A DNA stretch of 64,000 bases from Solea solea (GCF_958295425.1 NC_081150.1:6385001-6449000), one strand, 5' to 3'. Positions 44,515-58,700 are shown, counted from the first letter of the stretch. Numbers and translations are program-made. The notes: generated by a model not told the origin, from the letters alone.

Positions 44515-47500
44515 TCAGCAGTGTCCAAACGGAGCCTGTGTGTCCAGTGGTCTCTGAACAATGACGACGTGGGCCAAGTCGGCCTCTTCCAAACTTAATT
44601 CTTTGTCGTTGAGCTCTCGGGAAGGAATCGACGTCGTCAGGACAAAAGGCGGGCAACTTCTCTGGCAGCGTGCTACGAAATCTTGAACATCGTTGATTCT
44701 GGAAAAGGAACAGAATAATTTAATTAAATAAAAAAGAAGACAGACAGAAATCTTCCCTACAGAGCATGACTGTTTCCTTTCTAGTGGCAAAACATTCCCA
44801 CCCAAATACTCTACTCTCTGGAAAGCACTAGTATCATCCATTATTTATCACTGATGAGTACTCACAAGTGATCCTATGGAGACCCTTCTCCTCACACTAA
44901 GGCTATCTGAAGGTTGGAGGGGTTCATCCTTTAGCTACTAACCCTGTTATATAAATGCTGCACCAGAGTTACGCAATCCCTCACTCTCAGGGGATTTTAT
45001 AGATCCACTCTGTTGCTACATCTCAGATTATGTTTTCTGCAGCCCCATGCACGGTGGCAGGGGATATAACATGATGCACCATGCCTTCAACCTCCACCAG
45101 ACTAGAATAAAGCATTATGTAATTTACAAATAAAGCCCCCTCACTCCCCTCTGGAGCTGGAACAAACAAATATTTTTTGTGATTCCTTGAACTACTTCTG
45201 TCCTGCGACGCGTGAGATTATGGGATTTACAGACAGCACAGCAGGACTACATTTTTTCTGACCGCACAGAACAGTGTCTTCGTATCCAATAAGTAGACAT
45301 GAAATGACGTTGTTAACCTCGCAGTCTGAAATGTGGACAGATGAGTTTGGGCCTTGACATTGTGGCACTCACTTGTGTGATAGGTTAAACCTCTGGACCA
45401 ATCTCCTGCCGTCAGCCAACCAGATTTGCAGGGAGGTAACAGGAAGGGCGTGGTCCAGTGTTACCATGGGAATAGGAGGAGATCCTCCATCCTCATGCAC
45501 AGACGGTGACCTGGCCACTACTCTGGGTGCAACACTGGGAATAAACAACAGATTAAGTAACAGAAGTATGAAACACATAGCATATGCACAGTGTGTTCAA
45601 CTGTTTTTAACGTTGACACTGTGTGGGCAGAGAAAACATTACACGAAATATGTGTGAACCCTTTGGACAATTTAGTCTTTATGGAGTGATGCTTTGACAA
45701 GACTGAGGCTCTCAGTTCATCCTTGTGCTGGTCTGTTTGGTCAGATTTTTTTGATAGCTGGGTTTAGAGGGACACCTAGTGGTAGAAAGCAGTATCGAAT
45801 CTCAGAGATAAACAAGTGCAAATTTGTCCATGGGAATAATGTCATGTTTCCATAGACAAGGGAGACAATGTATTTATCAACAATTTAATAATCAAAAGTC
45901 TCACTATGATATTTGTATAACCTCTTACCTGCCAAGTCGGTATCCTCTCCCAGTGAAAGGGTGAAAGGCCCTTTTCTTAGGAACGTAATTTCCTTCAGTC
46001 AGATCCTCCACACTGATCTCCAGTTCCTCCTCTTCTGCTCGACTCTCCCACTCTGCTGGAAGCTCTCTGGAACGGAAGAGATCAGTCCTGGAGTAAGTCA
46101 GATCAATCAATACGACAAAAGGCTCTAAAGAACATTACGCTTCATTTATCGTCTGTCACCTGGTTCTGGAGCTAATTTCCCCTCAGGGACGTGTAGGGTT
46201 TGACTGCAAGGTCAAACCAGTGAATAAAAACGAGGACAGACATGGTTTAATTACCTATATACACACTGGTCTGTTTAACTCTGTGTTTCCTTAAAAAGTG
46301 TGTGAACCATGGTTTTGAGCTCGAGTGACATCTAAAAATTGAACATCTGACAAAGGGGATCTTAATTTTTGTGAAAAGATACCCAGTTCAAACAAGCTAT
46401 CTGTAGACAGCCTCATGTTTAATGCTATTGTTGGTGACTATGTATGGACAGTGATTTCATTTCATGTTGTGCAAGAAATTAAATTGCATCGCAAATGTAT
46501 TTGACATTATTCTGATGTAGTTCTCTGTTATTCAAGGGCTTTTAAAAAAAGCTAACAAAAACATCTAGTCTGTAGTCAAATCAGTGTCATGGTGACACTG
46601 CTTATTCATTATCAGCCAGGAAATAAAAGGTGTTGTAACAATGCCACTTGTCTATAGTGCAGCTGTGTTCAATTTAAGTGCTTTTCAAGCTTAGAATACA
46701 GGCCAGTGATTTAATTACTAAAAGAACTCTGCGATTACCGCCACTGGTAATGATCATTAACAACCCTGTCAGACTCACTAATGTAAAGTATTTTGCAACA
46801 TGTTTTTGTTCATGCAAATAAAGCAATTTGAATTGAATATTATCTGTTTGTGCCTTTAAGCATAAAAAGCATAAGGCTTTTTAACAAACTTAAGGAATAC
46901 TAGCACCGACAAATTAAACCCACCCCCTCTTAATGGCATCGAGGAATTCCTGGTTCTCTGGGATGGAGTAGCTGCGAAACTCCTGGTCATTTACAGTGAA
47001 GCCATCCTTCCACAGCCTTACCACCATCTCCGCCTGGAAAAAAGGCCCGAAAAATGATCAGCCTGAGACTGACGACCCCATTGTTTATATTTTGGGCAGC
47101 ATTGTCTGTACTGACTGTACAGCCAAAACTCTGTCAACATGAGTGGTCGTATGTAAACACAGCAGCACTATCACTGCAAATTGCTTTCTAACCTTGCCAC
47201 TTGAATTTCTAGTGTGAACTTTTTTGTAATTATTCACTGATTCTGAGACTACGGTTTAATGACATATCTATCTAAGGATTATTACACAGTGCCAATCATT
47301 TAAAAAAAAAAACAGTCTGACACAATGACCATTGACAGCTGTGTGAGGAACATTTGGACAGATGTGAGCCTGAGGATTCAGGAGCGAGGGAGAATTTCTT
47401 CCTGACCTTTGATGACCCTGCGGCGTCGTAACCAATCTTCTCCACCTCATCGAGAAGGTCTTCTACCGAGAAACTACGCCTCATTGGAGCAGCCTCTTCA

Positions 47501-48044
47501 TTTTCTTCACCAGCAACCCTGAAATGGAGTGTAATTCACTCATTATATGCCTTTCTGAGTTCAGCCTGAAGGAACAAAGTTTTGCTGTTATCTACACCAA
47601 GGAAGGTGAAGTTTTGGTTGTCTGTTTGTCTGCGAGCAACATAACTCAAAACGTAGAAGACAGATTTGAATTACATTGTCTGGGGGTGTAGGTTATGGCT
47701 CAAGGAAGAAAACATTAGCTTTCGGTGGTGATCCATACACTGATCTGGAGTCCAGATTTAACAAAACAACAACAAAAATATGATTTACTGTGTAAGATAA
47801 GATGCAATGACATTTCATAGGAAACTGAGCCTTAGCACCTTGGGGGGAAAACTGAGAGATTTCTCTGGGTTACTGCCTTTGGCAGAGAAAATATTGAATG
47901 CACTGGACCATATGGTTTAAATGACAATTTAAAACGAGGTGTTTTCTTTGATTAGCCTAACTATGTGTAATATATAATAAAAACTGTTAGTGTGACATAC
48001 CAATTTTCACCTTTTTCACCCCCCACAGTGTCAATCTCTTTCAT
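44515..48044 (-). CDS. ubxn2a: UBX domain-containing protein 2A (p97/VCP cofactor)
   Basis: Coding exons are 48044-48001, 47518-47407, 47033-46924, 46066-45929, 45534-45373 and 44698-44515. They total 750 nt, or 249 aa, against about 259 in human. The start MKEID matches the human MKDVD beginning. A SEP domain occupies roughly residues 53-120 (VVRLWKDGFTVND, FRSYSIPENQEFLDAIKRG, HPFTGRGYRLG). A UBX domain runs from about 165 to 245 (TSLQIWLADGRRLVQRFNLS, ELSLEEADLAHVVIVQR). UBX proteins bring substrates to the p97 ATPase; UBXN2A is also reported to act with mortalin and the STUB1 ubiquitin ligase. The classic FPR loop motif of UBX domains is not seen in the SIPSREL segment, and the recalled human sequence also lacks it. 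Confidence 0.95.
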
Positions 48045-48063
48045 GACGTCCCGTGTTTTCCAT
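48031..48063 (-). promoter_or_regulatory. ubxn2a: Upstream ORF overlapping the ubxn2a start
   Basis: An ATG at 48063-48061 is the first codon of the exon, right after the acceptor CCCGTAG. It opens a 10-codon frame ending in TGA at 48031, overlapping the ubxn2a ATG (48044) in another frame. Such an overlap normally lowers initiation at the main start unless the first ATG is skipped. Confidence 0.55.
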
Positions 48064-48442
48064 CTACGGGAAATAACACATTAAAACAAATGTAATAAAC
48101 AGAGGTTAAAGCGCTGGTCAACATGATTCCTTTTTTCATGGCCTCACCTTTAAATGCGCCATTAATATTTATTTATATATTCTGCTTACATTAATTACCT
48201 CGGTTAATGTCGTGTGTTTACTCCCTATAATTCCGTGTAGAAACAACTAAAACTGGTTAAGTAAGGATGTTTACTGATAATCAAAACAAGCAGCGTCAAT
48301 TATGTGGGCAGAAAACGATGGACGTGCATAGAGCCAACAACCGCGACCTATGAATACTATAACATGGAATACATTGACAACGACACAGCACATATGCTCG
48401 TTATCATGCGCGTATTACGGTTAAGGTAAAATAGTGATTTAC

Positions 48443-48570
48443 CAGTCCGTGTTTGGTCGGTTAATCCTGGGCTACACATCTGCAGCCACAACTTTGGGTT
48501 AGCAGCAGCTCTTCTGCTGAGCAATGTGTGTGACGCAACAATGTCGTAAATGGACTCCTGTTGTCGTAGC
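48443..48570 (-). other. ubxn2a: Proposed ubxn2a leader exon
   Basis: The minus-strand donor GGACTG|GTAAATC ends an exon at 48443. With the acceptor at 48064-48065 this makes an intron of about 380 bases. The 5' limit is not visible; the (GATA)n array at 48615 probably lies upstream of it. Confidence 0.45.
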
Positions 48571-48614
48571 AACACTACACTCTTTCAGCACTGTAAGCAC
48601 CTAAATGAACTCAC

Positions 48615-48685
<71 letters not shown>

Positions 48686-48702
48686 CATCCATCCATCCAT
48701 CC
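48615..48702. repeat. (ATCT)n-(CATC)n tetranucleotide microsatellite
   Basis: About 17 units of CTAT are followed by about 5 units of CCAT, between the divergent genes ubxn2a and atad2b. Confidence 0.97.
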
Positions 48703-49560
48703 ACCCATAGAATAAACACTCACTTGTATTAATTAATGCTTTATTCACAAATTACCATGTTGTATTTCTTACTAAAGAAAAACAACATTTAGTTGTGGTA
48801 ATACCTGTTTTTGTCCTTCATCTCATCGCGTTGTCCATGAACTAATGTGGGCATACATCTATAAATGTGCTATATACAATCTTTTTGGAAAAAAAGAAAG
48901 ACGGACAAAGTCTCTGTTCTGCACAACATGCATCCACCTCCTCATGTTAGGAGGTGGAACACATTTGGTGAAGGAATTGCAATAAATAAATGAAAGGCTG
49001 TCCCATCACCTGAGAACCAGGGTCCCACCAAGCATTCTCATCTTAGACTGGGTCCATTTAACTCAAGTTTTATTTAACAAAACATGCTTATAATACACTT
49101 GTGATTCATTTACCAAACACATTTCTCTTAGAAACAGATGGTCACAATAATTAGAGTCTGCATCAGAAGAAAATACAAATTACAATGAGTTAAACAATAA
49201 AATATTACACAATAATACATACTGTACAGTACACTGTACATGTAGAAGGTTTGGGATACACTGCCCTGCTACACCCTCACATGAAAACAAAAAAACAAAA
49301 AAAAGTGTGCTAAAGTATAGACTGTAGTATTCTCCTGTAGCTTAGGGTACATTCTCATAGTTTTCCTTTGATGTTGCTGCAAATATTTCAGTCACTATCA
49401 CTGTCACAAACCGTTATTATTATAAAGGTCTTTGCAGTGCCTTTATATGTTCTTTGTGACGTTTGCATGGAATCCCTTTGGTAACTAGGTCACTAGTTTA
49501 CTGTGATAATAAATGTCCAGTCAGCACAAAATGAATGCACCTGCCGACCAGACCCACATC
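48703..49560. other. ubxn2a-atad2b divergent spacer
   Basis: No gene is recognised. The sequence is AT-rich with a short A-rich run (AAACAAAAAAACAAAAAAAAG) near 49285. Confidence 0.6.
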
Positions 49561-49561
49561 T

Positions 49562-49650
49562 GAGAGAGAGAGGGGAACAGAGAAATAAAGAGAGAGAGAA
49601 AGAGAGAGATAGAGCGATAGAGAGAAAGGGAGAGAGAGAGAGAGAGAGAT
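49562..49650 (+). promoter_or_regulatory. atad2b: Purine (GA)n tract just upstream of the atad2b start
   Basis: An almost pure purine tract of GAGA and AAAG units covers about 90 bases, ending 87 bases before the atad2b ATG. It runs straight into a 9-codon upstream ORF (ATG at 49649, GAGATGGCGCCT context, TGA before 49680). GAGA tracts occur in nucleosome-poor promoters and can form triplex DNA. Whether it is transcribed is unknown. Confidence 0.5.
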
Positions 49651-49736
49651 GGCGCCTCCTCGATGCTGCGCTCACTGAGCCAGTGTTTGATGCCGGTTAG
49701 AGAGATTCAGTTAGGGCAGACAAAAGGAAAAATAAG

Positions 49737-52700
49737 ATGGTGAACACGAGGAAAAGCTCGCGGGTGCGCACCGGCCCCTTCATCTCTTCGAGGACTAGGT
49801 CGTCGTCGAGATCCGAGCGAAACTCTGATGAACATGTAAGCCGGTTTCTTTTCTCAGCCGGTGAGCTAGCGGGTTCTGCTAGTTGGCTAGGTAGCTGTAG
49901 CCGTGGCCTCAAGATACTCCACGCAAACGCATCGTTCACAGACAAATACGAGCCCTATTGAACTTGACACCCGCTCAGTCACGCAGGCACACAATTAAAG
50001 AATTGAACGCAGCTACCCGCGCGTGTGTCGCTCACAGTACACGCATTGCACAGCTGTCAAATGACATGCTAGTGGTGTGAACTCCTGGCTAGCCCCAACT
50101 TGAGTTCCCTTTGTGTTTGGCAGTTGTAGCCGGCTGACTTGTTCCACTGTCTCCTTTGTATATTAGCACCGTAGTTAAAGACATCAATGAATATGGCATG
50201 GTGTTGTCCGCAGAACTCAATGCTACCACCCTGGAGGGCATCGTTGTATATTTGTTCTCTCAAATGCGGACAGATGAAGCAATTATTAGAGCTAACATTT
50301 GTAGGTTGCAGCTAGTCCGCTAGCTTACAGTGGGGGAAGGGAGTCTCGGGTTCACAACAGTTGGCTGGCTCAAGTCCCGTTTTTAGCAAGTTTGAACTTG
50401 ATGAACTTTCGGTTGAAAATACCCCCGAAGACCCCTACATCGTCGTTTTACAATAAGTGTTTTAAAATCAGTGATATAACGTTAGATCGGACGATATTGA
50501 ACTACTTTGTGACACAGTTCATATTGGCTCTGTCTTCACCCTGGTCGACTGACCTACAAGCGCTCTGACAGTCTTTGTCTCAAAATGTAAACATTGAGAT
50601 TATGCAAGCCAAGAGGCTCTGCGTTCACACGTCGTTTACGGTCATTAGAGCGTTCAACTCAGATTAACAACTACATTCGTCGAGCTGACCATTTGGCCGT
50701 TCTGGAGTTTTTACTAGTCAGCTAGGCTACAATTTGTACTTTATTATAGAGACTCGTGTAATTCCTGGCTTGTGCTAAGATACATCTTAATGTTCTCACT
50801 TTACCAAGTTCAAATGGTTTCAAATTCTTTTTGTACACTTACATGCACTTCACTATGTGAAGCCCTCATGACATAGTTGCTAAATAAAAGTTCATTGTAG
50901 TTTTAAACTTCTTCATTGGCAGGAAATTATAAACACTTGTGAAACAGAAAAACAATATACTTGGTGTGATAATACGTGTTATACTCTTGTTTGTGCAATG
51001 CATGAACATGGCATGCAAACGTATATTAGTCTATTTTATTACAACTGAATAAATTAATATTTCAGTTTCTCTATTGCTCTTGAAATATTGCCCAACCCTA
51101 TTTGTTACTTGCTTGTTTGGCTTGTTTGAATGGTGATTTAGAGTTGCAGCTGCCAGGTTCACTCCCTGTTGGTGCAGTTTGCACTTTTTCTGTATCTACT
51201 GAACCTGTTAGCCGAACCCCTCTGCAGGCATTGTGTTGCAGACAGTTGCCTATAACAACAGTTAGATATGTTCTGATATCATCAGTGACGTTGAGCAGTG
51301 AAGGGTGGAGCATCAAGGACATGTGTCTGGTCGGTGTTAGGTTGTCATTCAGAGAACACTGAGGAGTCTTGTCTCATCATAGGTCTCTACTTTGGATTTG
51401 CCATTTGGACTTAACTCTTAAAAGTCTTTTCAATTGATTTTAACCTAAACATAAATGACAGAGGCAAGGCGGAAGGACAACAGCAACAAACGGCTATATA
51501 TCCTAAGTAAAGTGAGGTGGCTGCAAATGGTTTGATTGTGGGTGAGATGGCCAATAAGCACCTATGAAAAAATTCCAAAGGGGCTTCTACTGCTAATAAA
51601 ATCTGAACGATAAGTGGTAGGGCTGAACAATTTTGAATGAATATCTAATTGCAAGTATTTTGACAGGAAATGTGATTGTGATATGATTCGCAATATCAGA
51701 GGGAATGGTATTTTTTTTATATCATTCTCATTTTCATTCAAAAAAACATATTTAAAAGGATTAATGTGTGATATTTGTGCAGCTCTGTGAGGAACATAGA
51801 TGTTCTCTTCAGTCGGTAGTGTAATGTGTGTAGATAATCATATTTTGGCTTGAACAAATATTGCGTCTCTGAAAATTGCAGTAAGCTCTATTGTGATTCA
51901 AATAAAATTTCGATTAATTGTTCAGCCCTAATAAGCGGTTTGACAGGATAAATGCCTATTGCGACTGGGTAGCAGAGGGTGGTGTGGGGTCACCGGTGAT
52001 ATTGAGACACACTGACAGTGTTTTGGTAGTTACTCAGAATTCCTCATGTGGGTGACACAAGTATTGCACCAGAGCTTTAAATGTTGGTATGTGGTTTGTT
52101 TTGCAGAAGGATCCCGGTAGTGATGTGAGCAGCCCCAGTAGTCCCCGTCTTTCTCCCCCTTCCAAGCGGTCACGGCGGCAGATTACCTCTGAGCCTAGCT
52201 CCAGTGATACCTCCCCATCTCCTCAAACTAAGGGTCAGAGGGTCAGCTGGGACATTCCCACCTACCACACCAGGTCAGCTGCTGCCTTTTGTTTAACTCA
52301 TTAAGTATTTTTGTAGTGTATGACAGCAGTGCATAATATTGTGCTTCACAATAATGCAAGTTAGTGGAGATGAACATGAGCTCTCAAGCAGTGTTGTGTG
52401 TGTGTTTATTTGCAGTCTTCTTTGCACATGCCCATATTTATTGTCTTTCTTGTTTAATTCATAGGCTGTCCTCTCGCATAATGCAAAACGGGCACGGTAA
52501 TGTCATTTTCTTTATTTTGTTCTCTATTTTGAATACATACAATTGAAAAGCAAAATATTAAATTATTGGCCCCTAATTTAGCTTTTGTCAATGCTGCAGC
52601 CCATATGAGTCACCGGAGTGAGGACAACGGAGGTGGAGATCATTCTCGAATGAATGGCCACGTGGAGTTGAAGAGGAGCTGCCGGGTTAGAAAAAGCCAA

Positions 52701-55700
52701 TTTCAACACCTCAACCAGAGCCTGCTGTTTGACCAGCTGGTCAACAGGTACCTTGCACTTTCATTGCAACACATTTCTTTGCAGTGCCAAAAGAAGGAAA
52801 GGAAAGAACATGGACATGGCTAGATCAACTTGGTTGTACTTAACCCAGGAGCCTCTGAAAATATACCTCTTATATGTTAAATTTATTGCTAAGGTGTCCA
52901 GGGCTTTTGTCTTTCGAGAGCTTCAGCTTTAAGGTTGTCAAAAATATTCATGTTGTTTCACCCATGTCTGTTGTCACTCTATGCAATATATTTAATAAAT
53001 GTTACAAGAGTTAAAACAAACCACATATTTTGCTCCATCTCTCAGACAGATGTCAATATTTAACTTTCAGCGTCTTTCTTAAAAAACCATGTGTTTTTGC
53101 AGAAGTGTACTCCAGATAATGTGCCATGCACAAAAATGTTTACCAATGGTGTGCTTTTTGTTAAGGTGCCTTCAGTTTGTTTTGTGCCTGTGTTTGTGTA
53201 TGTGCAGCACTGCTGAGGCTGTCCTTCAGGAGATGGACAACATCAGCAGCATCAGACAGAACCGTGAGGTGGAGAGACTTCGCATGTGGACTGGAGACAC
53301 CGTGGAGGTAAGCGAGGCCATGCTCCGGCAAATAAAGCAGAGCTAGAAAGGTACAGCACTACTGTGTTATGATCTAACGTGAAAACAAGTGATGACCTCA
53401 AGGTGCTGCACTTTCAGGAAAACATGGACATGTACTCCCGAGTGAAGCGACGGAAATCTATGCGCAGGAGCAATTTCAGCATACCAGCACACCACAAAGT
53501 CATGGGCAAAACAGAGCAGGAAGAGGAAGAAGGGACAGAAGGTCAGTGTCCTTTCTTCAGGCCTACATAGACCTTGTGTTTATATTTCCATCCCGATAAA
53601 GTGGACAGCTTTTTGTTTATCGGCGTACACCTGACATGAGAATGTGAACACTTGGAATCTGACTCACTTCCCCTCTTGCAAATACACACATTTCTGTTCA
53701 CAAAGAGCAAAGTTGTGTAGTTTTCAGTGACTCTGTTCGACAAATGTTGTCAATGTGTATCAGTCCATTGTGAAAGTGTTGCAGGTCTTTTGTGTTTTTC
53801 ACATCTCTTCATCATTTCAGAATCTCACGGCGAGGAAGAGGAGGATGCAGAGGACGATGATGATGAAGATGACGAAGATGATGAAGGGGATGAAGCAGAA
53901 GAAGCAGGAGAGGAAAATGACAGACCATACAACCTTAGGCAGCGCAAGACGGTGCAGAGATACGAGGCACCACCTATTGGTAAAACATTTTTGTTTGTTA
54001 ACTGTATCTTATTTTGTCTACTTCATTTAATGTTTTTATTCAGACGTTATCTGTGATAAACATTTGCTTTGGGTTTGCTTTCTCAGAGCCTGTGAGCAGA
54101 AGACAGAGCAACCCCTCACTTTTTGATACCCACAGATCCCCTGCAAGAAGAAGCCATATAAGGTTAGCACAAATGTGTTTATGAAAACATGGTCACGATT
54201 AATGAACTCCGAGGTTTGCTGACAAAACGTTTGTGTACTCATTTCCTGTCCAGAGTGAAGAAACATGCCATTCACAGCAGTGACACCACCTCGTCCTCGG
54301 ATGAAGAGCGGTTTGAGCGGAGGAAAAGCAAAAGCATGACCCGCGCTAGAAACAGGTGATTGCTCTTATACTTCAGCTTAGATCGAAACATTCCTATTAC
54401 ATTATTTCTGTTATAGATTAGGTACTCCATAGACGTAATCACTCGGATCATTTTTTTTTTTTGTTTCACAGATGTTTGCCAATGAACTTGACGGCAGAAA
54501 ACCTGGCTAGTGGGGTTTTGCGTGACAGGGTGAAAGTGGGTGCCAGCTTGGCCGATGTGGATCCCATGAATCTTGATAGTTCTGTGAGTGGAAATGCTAA
54601 TAAATGCCAAAAAGCTGTATTGTAGAGTTGTAGCTTGAGCCTTACAAGTTGGAAGATGTATTGTTTGATATTTTGCAGAGGTCCTTGCAGGCGATGTGAG
54701 AAATGTGTTTCTTTCTACAGGTGAAATTTGACAACGTGGGTGGCCTCGGTAATCACATTCAGTCACTTAAAGAGATGGTAGTGTTCCCTCTGCTTTACCC
54801 TGAGATCTTTGAGAAATTCAAGATTCAGCCTCCCAGGTGAGAAGAACGAGAACAGAATTCAACTATCTTTATATTTTTTGTTTTGTTGTATTTCCTGACA
54901 GACAAAAAAAAAGTCAGTTATTGTCTGTCTGTTAATAGACAGCACATTCAATAGAATAGAAATATGCAGAATGTAGAAAAAAAATATGTCTATTAAAGCT
55001 ATTTAATCTTTTCAATTCTTTTTTTAGGGGGTGTTTGTTCTACGGCCCACCAGGTACAGGAAAGACCCTGGTTGCACGAGCACTTGCCAATGAATGTAGC
55101 CAGGGAGACAGGAAAGTTTCCTTCTTCATGAGGAAAGGAGCCGACTGCCTCAGCAAATGGGTGGGGGAATCGGAACGTCAGCTGCGTCTGCTCTTTGATC
55201 AGGTGAGTCAGTGCTCCTGTGAGGTCAAGGTGGCACTTTCTTGCTGTAACCATAGTACCCATTATTAGCTGCCTTTTTTGCTATCCATTGAATGTATTTT
55301 TTTTTCCAGTTAATTTTTTTTTTTGTTTTGACCTTGTCTTCCATGTATGCTGTCCAATAGGCATACTTGATGAGGCCATCCATCATTTTCTTTGACGAGA
55401 TTGATGGTTTGGCTCCTGTTCGCTCCAGCAGGCAGGACCAGATACACAGGTAAGACAAATATGATTTAACCCTCATGTCCCAGAAGACTGTACAACTATT
55501 CTGTATACTAAGTACACATAGCCATCAAAGTGAAAATAACAGAATTGTGAATAATGTCAAAGAAAAATCTCACAAGTCACCTAGACCAAACTTTAAATTA
55601 TCCATTAATTTGTCCTTTTTATTTTGCTTTTACTTGTGCACACATTTGCATACCACCCTGTCTTCATGGTCAAACTGTTGCTGTTTCTTTCTTTGCCAAA

Positions 55701-58700
55701 AGGTGGCACAGGTTTGCCAGAAATGTGACAGCAGTGCACTGCTTCTATTTTCAGGAGATGTTGGCTGGATTTAAGTACTTCTCATCATTTGTTTGATTGA
55801 CATTTAGCAGACGTAGCAGTCTGTATTATAACGTTTTTACATCAGTTTTAGACCGTTCAGCATGAGCCTTAGTAGAAAGGTATCTTATTATGCAAATACT
55901 GTAGAACTTGCAGTTGCCCCTCACGAAGATGCACACTAAATACCACAGCTACTGTTTCTGCCTTGCTGGGTAAATCTACACATGCATTCAACAGGCAAAC
56001 GGTTAATATTTTTGCCTCACACTGCTTTGTTCGTTATACTTGTATTTGGCCATTCACAAGTCTTGTCAGTATTGATTCAGTCTCAAAAAGTACAAGGGCT
56101 CTCGATGTCTGCATGATGTCAGCTATAGACGCGAGTGGATACTGATTTTGCTGCTAAGTGTGACATTAAATGTATAATAATCTGTCACATCACCTTTTTT
56201 CCCTCTGCCCAGTTCTATTGTATCCACTCTGCTGGCCTTGATGGATGGCTTGGACAGTCGTGGGGAGATAGTGGTCATTGGTGCTACAAATAGACTTGAC
56301 TCTATCGATCCAGCACTCAGGAGGCCTGGACGCTTTGACCGGGAGTTTCTGTTCAACCTGCCCGACAAGAAGGTGAGAAGGATTATAACATCAATATTGT
56401 GTGCAGCGGCCATGCATACATGTACACTATCAGTGTCGTCACATCAAGTCTTGATTTTTACTGAACTTCAGACGCTGTAGGAACAATGAAGTTTGATTTG
56501 TTGACCTAAAAGATTGCATCCTACGACCTTCACTGATTCTACGTCTTTGTACAGCCATCATGTAACAAATCACAAACTGTACATACAGTGATGTAACTAC
56601 ATGCATACCTAAGTGGAGATAATGGTGAAATAATACCCTGAAGTAAAGCAGTTTCCTTTATTGTTTTTAATTGCTGTTGATGTTTTGATATGCGTGTGAA
56701 AGAGATGCCCCTTAAGTTTCTGTTAAATAAAAAAAGGTCCATTTGTTTTATAATAATCTAAACGCTGTAAGACGACTTTTAACAAGACTGTTACATGTGT
56801 GTCAGTGATGAACAGTTCAGTGGAGGTGCCTCCTCCTCTTTGACCCTCTTTAATGGGTCAGCTTGCATCATTTTTCCACACAGTAGGATGATTGGTAATC
56901 AGACTAATCTGCAGGCCATTGCCGGCTGAGCTCACCAGTAGTGTGCCGCCTCCACCTGATTGAAAACCTCGCCTTTGTGCAAATGATGTGCTTTTCCGCT
57001 CACTCAAGTCCAGCTCCCTCCTGGTACTGCCCGAGTTAGAGACTGATATAAAGTCTGGCTCAGCTGTGTTGTTTCAGTGGGGAGGGAGATGATGTGATGA
57101 AAGGTGGTGAAACCCATTGCCCTTCGTTCGTGACAAAGACCACTTTGTTTCTAATGCAGCATCATCAAAGCGCTGTCCTGTAGAGATGTAGCAATGAACT
57201 GAAGAGCATAATTATGCCGAAGTGTGTGTGAGCGAGCCCCTTAGTTGAACTTAGTCATGCAACTGTCAGTGTTTGATTTTATAATTTCTTATGGTATGAA
57301 TTTAAAGGAAACTACTTCTCTCATCAGTACACCTTGTCAATTCAGTACTTGCTCTTACGGCATCTTACGCCTTTGTTAAGAGTGGGAGCTAAACCGGTTA
57401 CTTTGCCAGTGTTTTTTGAGATGTTGTTGCACTGAGGCGACAAGGGAATTCTTGTACTAACTCTGTATTTCTTTCTGTTTTTCTTTCTGCCATTTTACCC
57501 CTGCCTCTTTTCAGGCCAGAAAGCACATCTTGGATATTCACACACGAGACTGGAGTCCCAAATTGGCTGGGCCATTTGTAGAAGAACTTGCAGAGAAATG
57601 TGTTGGTAAGAGTGATATATGTGTTTAAAACTGTATGCCATCTTTACTGTGCAAGTGTCACGTCATATGGCTACTTTACACATGGGCTTGTCATTCATAT
57701 AATTGTGGGATTTTTGTAAAGCTGAATTTCATACCAATGAAATATTAATCCATCTTTGTGACTCTGATGTGCTCTTAGGCTACTGTGGGGCCGACATCAA
57801 AGCACTTTGTACAGAGGCAACTTTGGTGGCACTACGTCGCTGCTACCCGCAGATCTACGGCAGCAGCGTCAAACTGAAGCTGGATATCACCTCCATCGTC
57901 CTGGGGCCTGGCGACTTCAGCAAGGCCATGAGGACAATCGTTCCAGCCTCCCAGAGGGCGCTGGCTCCCCCAGGCCGAGTCCTGTCCCCCACCCTCAGGC
58001 CCCTACTGGCTAGCTCATTCTCCTTGGTGCTGAAAGCTCTGCTCCGAGTCTTCCCCCATGCTCAGTGTACTGACAGGGACAACTCACGTGGTAGGGATCT
58101 GGGACTGTGGTTTGAGCTGTAATGTTTTGTTTTCACTTTCAAGCTGCTGACTGCTGCTTCTCCCACCTTGACTCCTGCTTTCTTCTCCCCTGCCACCTGT
58201 CTAACTTGTTAGTGTGCTTTCCCTGTTGGCACTTTTGTAATGAGGTGAGGAAAAAGAGATAATCAAGTACTTTATGTTACCCTCACACACTGTACACAGA
58301 ACTTGAGGTGAAACGTCCCCCCCTGAGTATTCAGAAATTAGATTGGATAACCAGTCATTCTGTGAGCACTTCAATAACCGAGCTCCCACTCCAGTCAACA
58401 AGAGCATTTTCACCAGATTAACTGCAGTGCAGCACAATCCCAGGGTTGTACTTTTTGCACCCAATCACAACATGAATTTCCCAGGTTGCAGTTTTGCTTT
58501 AAATTCCTATTAGATCTCACCTAATAGGCCAGATCTCTTTTTTTACACTTACCTTTCTGGTGAAATGGCCACATTAGTGTCATCAATAGTGTTACTTTCA
58601 CGATTAAATTCTTTAGAAACAACCTTAAGTTTACTGCCATTATTGTTCAGTAATTCCAGTAAATACGTTTTTGTGCAAATGCATGGCTTGATGGGCAGTG

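Noticed and set aside
45200..45225. Possible second ZNF143-like site (GATTATGGGATTTACAG) in a ubxn2a intron
   Set aside because: The GTAGT end of the consensus is missing and there is no promoter context.
48615..48702. Tandem array considered as a CRISPR-like structure
   Set aside because: The units are 4-bp microsatellites without spacers, in vertebrate DNA.
54272..54766. 164-codon minus-strand open frame
   Set aside because: It lies opposite well-supported atad2b exons 9-11 and is their antisense shadow.
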